This document shows positions 9,347-22,169 of a DNA stretch of 64,000 bases, piece by piece (position 1 is the stretch's first letter; each line of letters starts with the position of its first letter). Source of the DNA: Narthecium ossifragum (Eukaryota > Streptophyta > Magnoliopsida > Dioscoreales > Nartheciaceae); assembly GCA_963920575.1 (NCBI GenBank), contig OY986969.1, forward strand, positions 18,585,288 through 18,649,287. Reading direction: 5' to 3'. The position numbers were made by a program, and so were the translations under genes. A model generated the notes under the pieces. The model was not told the origin of the DNA. It saw only the letters and a program-made list of their open reading frames with translations, and did not search any database.

Positions 9347-11938
9347 TGTCACACCCCGACCCAGAAAACCCATCCGGGCCGAGCCGTGAGGGGAAACCTA
9401 CACTATTCATCTGCAACTGGCGGGATACAAAGCGGAATTATAGAAAAACTTAAACAATGTATCCTAGAGATGAAACAGAAATTCAATTTACATAACATCA
9501 GTTGTACTATTCAATATTTGATACAAATCTTCCAATGAAAGAATATTATACAATAATCCCAGAATTCCTCAAATATGTACATAATTTACAAAATCTGCCA
9601 AGAGTACAACGGATAATCCTCCAGCAACCTCAAGCACCTCTGGATGTAGTCGCGCCACCAAAAACTGATCCCGCCGGCTCTACTGAAGAAGAACTGGCGC
9701 CTGCACTTGCAAACGTAGCCCGGGTAGGAGTGAGCGATAAGCTCAGTAGGGTTCTACTCTACGGCACACTGAATGGAGGAAAATAACAACAGTGTTGTCT
9801 CCCAGCTCAAGTCTAACGGATGCCACGGGTCCCATAACCCATCAATGTCCCAATGGCTCCTGTCATGAACCTCTCTCTTGAACATGTTACCAAGATCACC
9901 CTAAGCACTAACAGGGGAACAGTATCATGCAGGATCACCCTTACCCAGCAGGGATACCACTGCCTGGGGATCACGTCGGGAACACATCGATTGCATCCTT
10001 AGCACTTAGCCTTGGAAGACAACACGACCTCTAAACCTCAAACAATGATCAGAGTCAACTAGCGTGCATCCTCAATAGCATGAGATTCTGATCAAACAAT
10101 CACACCCTAATCCTGACTACCCAGCCACGGTGCTAAGGCTAGATCCGAGCTACTCGAGAGCCTCGGATCGGCGATCAACTCATCGCCCGCCTAACCTCAA
10201 ATGCCTCTAATGCAATCAAGATGCATGCAATGCTCAGGCACAGATAAAGAGATATAAGCATGCAACACAATGTCACTGATCATACAGGGCTAGGCCTAGC
10301 TTACAGCTAGGCAAAGGGTAAGCATAGTAAAGGCCTCAGATACAGAATAACTATGCTAACCAAACAAACATCCGAGCAAAGCATTGAATACAGATATACA
10401 ATAATCTTCAGTGCTCTCTTGCACCTGACAGACTAAGGTTCCACAGTTACCCCGCAGGTAACTGGCCACATTTATACAATAGCCCTCGGCACACACCGGC
10501 ATCAGGCTAAGGTTCCACAATTCCACATTAACTAGCACTCATAGCTAGCTAATGGTTAAGCAACCCAAAATAGCATTTATCTACTTATCAAACCAAGTAT
10601 TAAATGCAAATCCATCCATAAATCCATGAAAAGGGCAATGTCCAATCCAATTCTCAATCTCAAAAGAAATCCCTCGAAAATTCCATGAAAACGACGTGTA
10701 TGCTTCCTAACATGATTGGGTATCTATCATGGATGAAAACCAATCAAAAGAAACCAATAAACACAGCTCAGTGGCCCACGGTCGATGCGACGGTCGATCC
10801 GACGGTCGACCGTGGGGCCAATCGAGGGAAAATCATGAGGGCCACAGTCGATCGGTGCATCGACCGTGGGAGACCCAAAACGGGACAGAGCCTCACGGAC
10901 GATGCGACGGTCGATCTGACGGTCGACCGTGAGGCTGAATGAAAAGGGAGAAGGAACCACGGTCGATCGGGGCATCGACCGTGGGAGGCCAAAAACGCGA
11001 CAGAGCGCGACGGTCGATATGACGGTCGATCCTACGGTCGACCGTCAGGCCCGAAAACAGCGTATTAACGCTTGACGGTCGATCCACCGATCGACCGTCG
11101 GATCTTAGGCACAGTTTATCAGAACAGTGCCGGAAATCCAATTTCTTTGATTTCAAGGATCAATTCAAGTGGGAAGTTGATGAAACTTTGCAAGCATGCA
11201 TAAAAGATAATGGGGAAGCCAATGGTGCGAAGAAATCGCATTTTCGACGGTTAAATCTTCAATTTAGGTTAAAACGGTCGAAAACAAATAAACGACGACA
11301 ATACGAAAACAAGCCGTTAAAATACCGAAATCGCGAGGTAGGAATACAAGAAATCATCCACAGCATACATGCTACAAGTTACACAACATTCTAATAAGTA
11401 CTCCTACAGCGAAAATACAATAAACCTATCCTAGGAGAACCCGATCCCAGGATCGGGGTAGAAACACCTACTTGAACATGCAGGGCAGCTCCTCTACGCA
11501 CCCCCACGTCCGATCGCCAAGATCCGCTCCGCGAAGATCAACCCTCCAAGCCCTAGCTCAGCCGAAGGAGAGAGGGAGAAGAAAGAACGGCAGGGGAGAA
11601 GAGAAGGAAAGAAAGAGAGAGAGAGAGAAAGGAAAGGGGGTTTAAATAGAAAACTGGAATCGCTCACATCCGTCCGATTCGATCTCTCCCGATCGAGCTC
11701 CGATCTTCCGATCGGACGCACCCTAAAGGTTCTAATCAAACACATACATCAATCAAAGGCCATGTGTGCAACGCGGGTGTGAAACTGACCACCAGGGAGC
11801 ATATTTACCAAAATGCCACTGGGATCAAAAACAGTGATGTGATCAACCGATCACATCTCAAGGCCAACCGGGCCAAACCACAAACCCAGACCCTCGACTT
11901 AACGCGGTCGGACCGGGTTGGAGGTACAGGTCCTCACA
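9347..11938 (-). mobile_element. Family-S solo LTR, subgroup a (2592 bp)
   Basis: Bounded by TGTCACACCCCGACC and GGTCCTCACA, that is TGTGAGGACC...GGTGTGACA on the minus strand. A perfect 5-bp duplication GGCCT flanks it (9342-9346, 11939-11943). It has no coding sequence, an internal palindrome-rich array at 10.8-11.1 kb, and a conserved block around 9685-9770 that recurs in every copy in this window. Length and ends suit a long-LTR gypsy lineage, but with no internal region in the window the lineage is inference. Confidence 0.85.
10775..11105. repeat. CGGTCGAT/ATCGACCG palindrome-rich array
   Basis: About 15 occurrences of CGGTCGA or TCGACCG, spaced irregularly 8-40 bp apart, with inserts such as GGCATCGACCGTGGG. 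The units are self-complementary. The counterpart in the subgroup-a copy at 35775 is 36590-36950. Confidence 0.8.
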
Positions 11939-12716
11939 GGCCTCTTGTTTTCCAGCCACAAAACCCTTTTTATATCTTAATTCCCGGATTAGGGTTTTAG
12001 GGTTGAGTTGGATCTCAAGTGCAACTCGGATTTTCTAGTTCAACCATGACAGCTTCTTCCGATCGCGACTGGGTTCAATCCGTCCAGAATTTGAGAATGA
12101 GTCCAACACGAAAGATGTAGATTTGGAAGTCTTCTGTCCTCTCCCGAAGAGTTTACAATATTTGGACTTAACTAGAATATTTTCCGAATATTCTCCCGCG
12201 CGTTGACGGACCAGTCTTCCAGCAGCTAAAAATCTTCATCTTTTTCCAAACTGCTATCAATCCATCTGGAATCTATTAAAGTGTCCAACATGAAAGTTGT
12301 ACATCTTGACGTCTTCTAGATGTCACCCAAATTTCAGAATATTTGGACATAAGTATAATTTCTGGTGAATATTGTGCTAACAGTCGACAGAGCAGTGTAT
12401 TTCAGCATATTAACCGAATATCTTGCATTTCTTTTCAAAGCATGATTAAACCTGAAATCAACTAACAAGCTATCAAATACAAACACTCTCGGGCTAACAA
12501 ATGTAAATTACGGGGTTTAAGTATGAATATTTAGTGACTCATCAGTCGCCACGTGTAAACACCCTTTATGTGAGCGGTTTTCTGTTAACGGGGACTAACG
12601 CCGTCTGGGATTTGTCACGGTTTGAAAATCTCAGGATACTAAAGTTACATTTTCTAACTAGAGGGTACCAGATCGTAAAAGTTTGAAAGTAGAGGGTATC
12701 AAAAGCTAATTTCCCC

Positions 12717-14922
12717 TAAATAATTTATTAGAGACGAGGTTGAAGGGCTCTCAGGTCGCCATTCAGAGCCGTGGTCTCTCTTGATGGTGTCGCTTCGTCT
12801 GCCCACATGCTTCTGTTGTTCCTTCAACGCATCACAGTTAGCCCATGTACTCCGATGGACAAACACGGTATGCATGTTGCGTTTAGTACGGAGATAACTT
12901 TATTCCGAATTATGGAACTTTATTTCGGGTTAAGGAACTTTATTCCGAATTAAGGAACTTTATTCCAGGTTTTGAGAATAACTTTGTAATAATTACTTGA
13001 AATAAGTGAAAATCAGAGTGGAGAAGGAGAATGAGAATAGCTTTGTAATGATTATTGGAATAAGGAAAATTGTGTTTGGAGATAAAGCATAAGTAGTGGA
13101 TTCGGAATATTCATGAAATATTTCCTCCCTTGACCCGGGTTAAAGGTTATTTTCAAAATTTATTCCCATACCAACGGTCTATTCAAAATTATTATGTAAT
13201 TTTTACTTTTTAAAACAATTACGCCCGAAAGCTAAAGGGGTGAACCCACACTACAACAGCTACCTTACCACCTCAGGCAGCCCTGACTAGACAAAACAGA
13301 GGTCAGCACCCGGCAACAACCAAGTCTGCTGGCTAATTAAAATTGCGAGGGATGAACACATCACTAGACAACCCTATGCACCACCGAATATCACGCACAA
13401 TAGGCGCACAGTACTCAACCAAGACACTAGACAACCCTATGCACCACCGAATATCACGCACAATAGGCGCACAATACTCAACCAAGAAATATATATATAT
13501 ATATATATATTATATAAGTTAAACATATTGAAAACTAAGAATATCTTGAGTATATATCTTAGTATAGTAAAAACATTCTATAATATTTTAATTGAGGAGA
13601 GTGATGTTGTTTGAATTGAAGGGCGTGATATAATACTTAGCATATTTTGGAAGTGAAATAAGATATTAATGAACCTTTTTTGTCAAAATTATGAGGGTCT
13701 TACATATGGCATTCAGTCCATCAATCTTATATTAGCCGATGCATTCTATCATACGAATTTATTTTTACTTTATATCAATATATATATGATGAATACACAT
13801 CGTAATAATTTTTTATTTAACTCAATTCAGGGAGAGAGAAGAAGTCAGTGGCAGATTGTTGGTTGGAGCCAAATAGTTATATATATATATATCAACCTTA
13901 TAAGGAACAATAACGGTTAACGTGCATTAATTCATATCCCCTAAGTTTCTTTATATATATTCTCTAAGTTTGCTTTATATAAACCTGCATTAATTCATAT
14001 CAACCTAAGTTCTATTAATATTACCTTATGCTATAAATTAAATATATCTTATGTATTTTATATATGTATTTTATGGTGGCAGTGAACCAGCCGTCTAACC
14101 AGACAAACTACAGGGAGTTTGTTAAAATTTTATATTAACAATAACTAAAAACTGTGTCAGGGTACAGGTGAGTACTAGTATATATATATTAGTTATGCCC
14201 CTGTCACATGGCAGGGTACCACCAACCCCACCCCAATAACCACCCAATAACTCCCTCCCACTAAACCCCCATCAACCGGATTATCATGTCACATAGACTC
14301 CACATAGGACATTCTCCCGTCCTATATTTGGTGGGGTTTGTGTCATATGGCACGGATAACTACCACCCCATGCTTCTCTTTTTCCCTCTCTCCTAACCAC
14401 CCGTTAACCATCACCCTCCATTACTCCCTTCTACGTCACTTCATTTCAATTGTCTGATATATCCGGGCTTAACTTGGATTGGACATCCCTATTCGTCTGA
14501 TAGATTGCACTGGATTTTATATAATACTAACGGTCCTCCCGTGCCAGGACCTGGCAAGGGTAACCACCACCCACAGTAATCATCATTTCTCCTCTAGCTA
14601 TCCGGTAACTATCACCTTCCACGTGGCTTCATCTTGATCCTCTGATGTATCTGGGTTTAACTTGAATCGTGCATCCGTATCCGTCTGATAGGATGCACTG
14701 GATTATATATATAAACTAATCACCCACCCCTTAACTTCCATGTTAACCACCCACCTCTCAACCCCCTCCTCCACTAACCCCTACTAACTTCCACGTTAAC
14801 TTCCCCCTCATCCTCATTAACCACCTCCTCCACTAACTTATCCCTCCAAGTAGGCTTCACATAGGACTAAGCCTGTCATATAGGATCCACGTAGTACAAT
14901 CAAATGTTATTTTAACCATGCT
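12717..14922. other. Upstream intergenic DNA with short tandem repeats
   Basis: No gene is supported here. The stretch holds a 20-bp repeat (AACTTTATTCCGAATTAAGG type, four copies, 12896-12968) and a 63-bp direct duplication (13362-13487). It also has (AT)n runs at 13487-13510 and 13880-13893, and imperfect C-rich modules at about 14200-14720. Two copies of a CCGTCTGATAG-ATGCACTGGATT block lie about 190 bp apart there. These may be remnants of non-autonomous elements next to the ARF promoter. Confidence 0.6.
13362..13487. repeat. 63-bp tandem duplication
   Basis: Two nearly identical copies, differing at about one or two bases, starting CACTAGACAACCCTATGCAC at 13362 and 13425. They are followed by an (AT)n run. 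Confidence 0.9.
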
Positions 14923-15645
14923 CATATATAAAGATGATATAAATATAATATAGAATATTATATTATATTATATTAGGAAATGGTTAACGGGTGGTCAGGA
15001 GTGAGAAAGAGAGGAGTATCCGTGCTAGTGCCGCCAGGGATGAGGCCGACCTTGGTCGAGGGCAGGATAGACGGATCGAACACGAGGGGAGAGAGTTCCG
15101 GGAGGAGGACGACTATTTTAGAGCGTTCTTGTACGGTCTTAAAGAGGCAGCAAGATGACACTCTCTGTCTCAACTTGTACGCTATCGGGTTGAAGCTGGG
15201 GCATATCTTGGTCTCCGATTGTGCTGTAAATGGACAATCTTTGGGAGAATAGATTTGCTGCGATTTTGTAAGGTATTGTTTCGGTTAAAGATCCAAGCTT
15301 GGTGGTGGAGGTTTCCGTTTTGGGAGGTTAGGTATTAGGCTAGCCTGGGTGTTGCCCCTTTTGGGTGGGAGAGGAGATTTTGGGGCGCTTTCCTCTGTTG
15401 CTGGGGTTTTGTGCAAGTGGGGGAAGTGAAGAATTGTGGAACCGCACCTGGTATATATTTTGCTGGTAATTAAGGCGATTTGGAAGGGGGAATTGAAGTG
15501 ATCTTGTTGTCCATGTGGATAGCGTAGACCTGGGTTGCTGGAAGCTGGATTCTTTTTCCTTTCCGCGAAGATCTTCAGTCGTTGAGAAGTTTTTGGTTTG
15601 AAATAATCAAGGTTGCAGCAAAAAGAAGTCTTGTTGTGAATTCTA
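14923..15645 (+). promoter_or_regulatory. Putative ARF promoter end and 5' leader
   Basis: An AT-rich stretch with TATATAAAG at about 14925 and a (TATTA)n run to 14975 precedes a GC-richer leader that runs without an obvious intron to the ATG at 15646. One TGTCTC auxin-response motif occurs at 15166-15171, which could be chance. The leader contains upstream ATGs (for example 15038, 15153). Transcription start and any uORF function cannot be settled from sequence alone. Confidence 0.4.
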
Positions 15646-18600
15646 ATGGCCATTGCACCTCCGCATCATCCATCAGGTCAAGGTTAGTGTTTGCAACTCT
15701 TCATGTGTGATTACTTTATCTTTTAAATTTTGCTTTGGCTTGCTTTTGGATAGTATTTTCCTCGATTTTTCTGTCAATTAATTTGGAGGTTCTTTATTGC
15801 TTAAAGTGCATATGAGAACACTTTTTCCAAAGGTGTTATTTCTTTCTTTCCTTTCTTTTGCTTGGTTTATGTGAATATTATGATGAGGCTTTGTATTTCT
15901 AATTTGTGGGCCAAATATTTGCTGCTAAAATTCTTGACTTGATCAAATCCATTTGTTCTACTTTTTTCCTCTAGTATGACAGAGAACCTAGATTAACCAT
16001 CTCTTCTAATTAGAATTAGAATTTCTATTTCGGGCTATCCACCAAAAAATCGACCTATTTCTCTCCTGGCATGATAGTATAAAATCTTTGCTTGGTTTCA
16101 TGAATAAATATCTCAGAGTGTACTTAGTCACAGATGTCGGGTTTGAAGGGTTTGCTCATTGGGTTGTATTTCGTTTTTAGGACCCTCCGATGATGCATTG
16201 TATAAGGAACTCTGGCACGCATGTGCGGGACCTTTGGTTACGGTGCCGCATGAAGACGAGCGTGTGTATTACTTTCCTCAAGGCCATATGGAACAGGTAC
16301 GCTATGCTTTTTTTTCTACCCCTCATTTTTTATTATCAATATAATAGAGATGCTATGTTTTGGATCCTTTGTGACCCCTAAGACGTATTTTAGATTCGGG
16401 TATTTTTCATTTAACGTCTTTTGCCAAAGATTTAAATATATGGTCTCTTGTTTTTCTTGGGATGATTTGGTAGAACTACAGTGGAGTAACAACGTCTCTG
16501 TATGATCTGTTCACCATTTTTTTGAAATTTTCTTGTAGCTTGAAGCTTCAACACAGCAGGGGCTAGATCAGCAGATGCCATTGTTTAACTTACCACCGAA
16601 GATCCTCTGCAGGGTGGTCAATGTTCAACTTCGTGTAAGTTTTCCATGGTTCATGACTTCATGTTCCTATTTGTGATATATTTCTATTTTATGTTCCCAA
16701 CAGGCATTTGATACTATATTTTTCTCTCCATTCCGAAATTGTGTCTTCTTTTATGTAGGCTGAAACAGATACTGATGAAGTTTATGCACAAATCACTTTG
16801 CTTCCTGAACCTGATGTAAGTCATTCTTGTCGACTTCCTATGATGATATTCGTCCACCATTTATGATGTTATTGATTGTTTTAATAATTATGGTTCAGTG
16901 CTTTAATACAAACTTCAATAGCTATTTGCTTGTGTCGTTGTTTTCAAGTTTATTGCAAATTGGTCTTGTTGGCAGTGTCAGAAATTCCTAGGCACCTAGC
17001 CATTATTTGTTTTTATTTGAGTTTCTCACCTTCATGTATTTTATTGTTCTTTGCTTTATGCACATATGCTGACTACTTCCCAGATCTTTAATCAGCAAAG
17101 CGAGATTACTAGTCCTGACCCCCCTCTGTCGGAACCTGAGAGGTGCCAGGTTCACTCATTCTGTAAGACACTCACAGCTTCAGACACAAGCACCCATGGA
17201 GGATTCTCAGTTCGTAGAAGGCATGCAGATGAATGTCTTCCTGCATTAGTGAGTCCTAACCACCTTTTCTTGTTTTACTGTGTCTCTTATCTATTATTGT
17301 TGATTGACTCAAAACTTTCCTCGTTGTGAACAGGATATGTCCCAACATCCGCCCTGGCAAGAATTGGTTGCTAGTGATCTCCATGGGAATGAATGGCATT
17401 TTCGTCACATTTTCCGAGGTTTATTATTTCCCTGTTTTCCTTATTTAGGGTGTGCCAATCTATTCTCTTAATGCTGGCCCCATTCCTATCAAACGCAATG
17501 TGACATGAAGTTAGTGACGTGTAGCCCATAATGCTACTCTCAGCAATATTATGTTCGGGTCAGGTGCTCCATGGTTCATGGGATAATATCTAATAGAAAA
17601 ATGATGTGCTAATGTTTAGTTTATTTGCATATGTCATAGGACAACCAAGGAGGCACCTATTGACTACTGGGTGGAGTGTCTTTGTCAGCTCAAAGAGATT
17701 GGTAGCTGGAGATGCATTTATATTCTTAAGGTCAGCATAAATGCTTGTTCTACACATTTTGTATTCTTTGAATTTCTCTCTCCAATTTCCTATGGTATGT
17801 AACTTCTATATGTGATATTCACGGCAGAGGTGAGAATGGAGAGTTGAGAGTTGGAGTGAGACGCCTGATGAGGCAACTGAGTAACATGCCATCCTCTGTC
17901 ATTTCTAGTCATAGCATGCACCTTGGGGTTCTGGCTACTGCCTCTCATGCTATATCTACTGGAACTCTCTTTTCCGTCTTCTATAAGCCAAGGTATAATG
18001 CCTTTCCAATCTACTGTTTATTTTTCAGTGCAATTCTCACTTTTTATTGTACATTATCATTCACATTTAGCAACATATAGCATGGTTACTTTGGGATGAA
18101 TAAGGACCAAATATGAATCCACACAAGACGGGGTTGTGTTGTATTAAATTTTGCATCAAAGGGTAGCTACTTATTTTGGTTAATATAATGGGACTGATGA
18201 CATTACTGATCACTGTTTGAGCATAATAGATTGTGGTTGCTTTAACAGTGGAAAAATGTTTAACGTCGTCATTGCTTCTTATTGTTACAGAACAAGTTGC
18301 TCCGAGTTCATCATAAGTGTGAACAAGTATCTTCAAGCAAAGAGCGATAACTTGTCAGTTGGAATGAGGTTTAAGATGAGATTTGAGGGTGATGAGGCTC
18401 CCGAAAAAAAGTATGTTGTTTTGCTTATTTACAGTTCTTAACATATGTTCAGTTATAATGATTTTCCCTCATGGTCTTCCTTACGAATTTACAGGTTTAG
18501 CGGTACTATTACTGTGCTGGAGGATAAAGGATCATCTCCATGGGCAGATTCAGAATGGAGATCCTTAAGGGTAGTATTTCCTTGGAACATATACTTTCTT

Positions 18601-20559
18601 TCGTAAAAAGAAAGAAGTATGATTGTTGAGATCTAGCAACATTTCAGTCTTAGGTTTTGACCGAAATATGAGAACTGGAGTTAATGGTTGAATTTTCCTA
18701 AGAGTGATGATAGATTATTCACTGAGGATTTCTGAGCTTACCTTACAGTGGCCTTTCTGCTCTATTTTGTTTTTCAATCTCATAATAGCCTGATTGATGT
18801 GCAGGTTCAATGGGACGAACCTTCTTCTATTCCACGTCCAGATAAAGTTTCACCTTGGGAGTTGGAGCCACTTGTGGCAATAAACCCACCAACCTCACAA
18901 CCAGCTGGACGAAATAAACGTGCACAACCAACCATTTCACCCTCCACGGTACCAGATCTTCCATTATCTTTTGGTATGTAGAGTGGAGTTCCACTACTAA
19001 TATTGCCTTTTATAATGCACCCATTCTAGAACTTCTTAATTTTATTTTTAGTTAATCGTCAAGTTTGGAGTTATTCAGCAGCCATAATTGTGTATTATTC
19101 CTAATTACTTACAACAGTTGGAACCATCCCTATGGTGCATAACAATTGCAAGTGTTCTGTTTCTTGCAACCATATATTCCATTACCTCCAAATATCATCC
19201 ATTTTGATTCTTATATGATGCAGTGGGTGAAAATCGAGTATTGGATCTTTATGCTCCTCAGTATCTTGTCAAATTAGCCTCATTATCTGCCAATCATAGT
19301 CTATAAATATTTGACATGTTGATGGCAAATAGAATTATGAGCAAGTTTCACAGGCAGTAGGTTATCCTGCCTGCTAACTCATCTACTTATCCATAGTTAT
19401 TGGTAATCAGGACCAGTCTGTTACTCTGGTAGCTGTTATTAATGTTCATCTTTTGCTTCATATTAGGTCTCTGGAAATCTTCACCTAAAGTTGATCAAAG
19501 TTTCTCCTTTTCTAATTTCCATCGAGGAAAAGATCTTTACCTATTGCCTAGTCCGACCTCTCTTTTCTCATCAACATCCACTTCTGGGTCCATTGCATTC
19601 ACCGGAAACACCACATCATCTGCTTTAGCTAGCACTCAAATGTATTGGCCAATGGGGTCAGAAGAAGCTCAAACTGAGTCATTTTCCGTGAGTGTTTGTG
19701 AAGGTCCGAGTGAAAAGAAGCAGAAGAGAGGAAGTGGGTACCGACTATTTGGAATCCAGCTATTTGAGAGCTCCACTATAGAAGAAAATTCACAATTTGT
19801 AACTGTACCTGGTGGCCTTGTGGAGGATCAGCCACTTACCTTGCTTGATGCAGATTCTGATAGACTGTCCCAGCCATCTGATGCCAATCAGTCTGATGCG
19901 CCTGCAGGCAGCAGCCAGCCCACGAAGTCATGCCTAAGGTCTCCCCAAGAGATGCAAAGCTCTCAAACGCGTAGCTGCACAAAGGTGATGGGAGTTCAAA
20001 TTTTCATAATATATTATGTTACTAGATAGAAGAGAAAATGCAACCCTGAAGTGCTGGATTTCTGTTTCCCTACAGGTTCACATGCAAGGAATAGCAGTTG
20101 GAAGGGCTGTAGACTTGACAAGATTAGATGGGTATGGTGACCTTCTGCGAAAGCTAGAAGGGATGTTCAACATTGAAGGGGAGCTATCTGGTGCCATGAA
20201 GAAATGGCAAATTGTCTACACCGATGTTGAGGACGACATGATGCTAGTCGGCGATGACCCTTGGAAGTAAGTTTCTAGCAAGTCTTTTATGTCATTTTAG
20301 ATTCTACATTGTTTGGTTTTCCGCAGTTATAGTAGTTATTGAAAATGTTATTTGTGTGTAAATATGCAGTGAGTTTTGTATGATGGCGAGAAGGATCTAT
20401 ATTTGCACGTACGAGGAAGCCAGAAATTTATACCCTAATGCAAAACTGCCTGTTTTGGGCGAAGTCATCAAGTCCGGACCAAAAAAACCTTCCCTAGATG
20501 ATGACGTTGCTCCCAAAAGACTCCAAGACCATGTCTCCACTGGCGATAAGAATTGCTGA
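15646..20559 (+). CDS. Auxin response factor, ARF1/ARF9 clade (14 exons, 687 aa)
   Basis: Nuclear transcription factor that binds auxin-response elements and dimerises with ARF and Aux/IAA proteins. Exons: 15646-15682, 16181-16296, 16539-16634, 16759-16815, 17096-17248, 17334-17418, 17640-17730, 17828-17992, 18291-18410, 18495-18570, 18805-18973, 19467-19984, 20076-20266, 20370-20559. All borders are GT/AG and the phases add to 2064 nt. Residues about 37-115 form the flanking dimerisation region, 119-225 the B3 DNA-binding domain, and 243-326 the Auxin_resp domain. The middle region is Ser/Pro-rich, suggesting a class-B repressor. PB1 lies at 561-645 with the acidic motif [19 protein letters not shown]-contact residues H136, G137, R181, P184, R186, T191 and S194 are conserved. 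Oddities are Arg142 where Leu is usual ([11 protein letters not shown]) and Cys in KPRTSCSEF. Exon 5 could start at 17084, adding four residues. Nothing shows whether it is ARF1, 9, 11 or 18. Confidence 0.93.
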
Positions 20560-21417
20560 CTCAGTTCCGAAATTTTCAGTTATCAAGAAGAGAAAGATAG
20601 ACTAGTTTGAAATCATGACCTGATTCTTTGCCCTCGGCCATCATTTCTATGTCTGCAAATTAATGGTGATCTTATTGAGTAGGAGAAGATGAGATTGGTG
20701 GTGATGAGCCACGACAAATGCATCGCAAATGCATCATGGTCATCACAAACAGGTGCAGACTATGTTGTTGTCTGCCCCGCACTAATTTTCTTTGAATGTG
20801 TTTTTTAAATTTTTTTTGTTAATGGCCTACGTGCTGTTGATGGCATATGAGGAAGAAGGTGACTAGTGAAGTTGGTGATGGAGTGGGACGACTCTTTGCC
20901 TGGTCTGTGTTTGGCTTGATAGAAGAATGTATTTGACAGAGGAATTGAGTCGTCATCACTCCTTTGTTGACCTTTCACGCCTTGTTATCTTATACAAATT
21001 CATTATTGCATATTGAATATTTATGACATGAAGTTGTAGCATGTCATACATATTTTTCTTATTTTTGAGGAATTATTTATTTATTAATCTTGTTCTTGTG
21101 GCATTTTTTACAATTATTGTTGGTCATGTAAATGATATAGCCAGTCAATTCACACTCTCTTCCTAATAAGAATTTGATATTGAGCTCTCTTAAAATGTGT
21201 GGCATTTCAAAGGAGTTATGGGTATGCATGACATAGGGTTGACGATTTGGTGCAATTTAATTATTGTAGAAGTTTATGAAATCATTTGAATATAAGAAGA
21301 TAAGCTTTACAAGCGATTGGTTAGTTATTGAAGTATGTTACCAAGAATAACGCCATTTATCTTATCTGTATGATCAGATGAAGACTCATTAAAGAAATAA
21401 AGCCATATCAGAACTAT
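20560..21417. other. ARF 3' UTR and downstream intergenic DNA
   Basis: AT-rich with no ORF of note. The first few hundred bases are probably the ARF 3' UTR; candidate poly(A) signals are present but none stands out. The stretch ends at the target duplication of the big nested Mutator-like element. Confidence 0.5.
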
Positions 21418-22169
21418 TTAGTTTATGGGCCGTTCTATTTGCATCGCAGCAATTACTAAGGACAATGCGTCATTTTATATATATATAATAATATTGAAAA
21501 TACACTTTCTATGAATGTCTAAAACACCATTGCTCGTATTCTCATCGATATAGTTCGGTTTTTAGAAACCGAGCATATTATATGTAGGTCAGTCCTAAAA
21601 ACCGAGCATATTATATGTAGGTCAGTCCTAAAAAATTGACATTTTGTTTTATGTGCGGTTTTAAAAAACCAGACATGTGTTTTATGTTCGATTTAGGGCA
21701 CGTTTGTTTCATTGGAATGGAATGCTGGAATGGAAATGAATTCCATTGGAATGGAATGGAATTACATTGTTTCTGTTTGTTTGCTGCTTAAATGAACGCA
21801 GAATTCTGTGAAATCTGACACTTTTGCTGTTTGTTTGGCATTGGAATGGAAACTGTTTCTTGTGACTTTGTCATTTTTTGTGTTTGTTTGGTATTGGAAT
21901 GGTGGTTATGGTCACCCCAGAATACCCCATTGTGAGATTACCACCCTTTTTTCACACTGTTTGATTATAAAAACTATTTTCATGTGTATTATGATGCATA
22001 CCCATATGACATTTATTTATTTAATTTAAATATATGTTTATTTAGAAAATATATATTTGATGTCTTTTTGGTTTTTTTTTTGTTTGAGATGGTGAAAATT
22101 TTCAAATCGGGTCATGTGAGGTATTGTTTTATTTTTTGACAATTGTGTATGGTTGTTCATTTTTAAATA

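Larger units (their letters stand above)
8540..12544 (-). mobile_element. Athila-type solo LTR, itself interrupted
   Basis: On the minus strand this starts TGATGAGTCAC (12544) and ends with a sequence of the type CCCTGAGGACCGACCCCGTA, then AT-rich DNA to 8540. This resembles the ends of the two other Athila-type LTRs in the window (43961-45574 and 39804-41336). The flanks GTCGT (8535-8539) and GTCGC (12545-12549) match at 4 of 5 bases. Without the inserted family-S LTR it is about 1.4 kb. The terminal dinucleotide at 8540 is TA, not TG, consistent with one mutation. No internal region is present. Confidence 0.6.
8085..12716. mobile_element. Second Mutator-like element, split by nested LTRs
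   Basis: Same family as 7062-7761: the left arm starts GGGGAAATTAGCTTTTGATA at 8085, and the right arm ends ATCAAAAGCTAATTTCCCC at 12716. The flanks TAAATAATA (8076-8084) and TAAATAATT (12717-12725) match at 8 of 9 bases. The element's own DNA is about 630 bp (8085-8539 and 12545-12716). It contains (GA)n and (CT)n runs and the shared phrase GTCGTCGGGATGGGTGGACG, but no recognisable bHLH part. A retroelement LTR of about 4 kb (with its own insert) separates the two halves. Confidence 0.8.

Noticed and set aside
10775..11105. CRISPR-like array
   Set aside because: Units are irregularly spaced palindromes with no spacers of uniform length, in a plant LTR present in several copies.
10685..11156. 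Several overlapping ORFs on both strands rich in VDRRIDR or HGRCDGRSDGRP repeats
   Set aside because: They translate the palindrome array of the LTR; the self-complementary repeat opens all frames.
12771..12953. 60-residue ORF upstream of the ARF
   Set aside because: Its second half is the 20-bp tandem repeat and the first half has no convincing similarity.
14200..14760. Helitron insertion upstream of the ARF
   Set aside because: The C-rich modules were suggestive, but I found no TC start, no CTRR end with hairpin and no A-T target site.
15285..15653. 122-residue minus-strand ORF over the ARF leader
   Set aside because: It overlaps the leader and first exon on the opposite strand and has no recognisable domain.
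17084..17095. Upstream acceptor for ARF exon 5 adding four residues
   Set aside because: In frame and possible, but the shorter form [10 protein letters not shown] fits the clade better; noted as an alternative.
18067..18336. Minus-strand ORF within an ARF intron
   Set aside because: AT-rich intron sequence without family resemblance.
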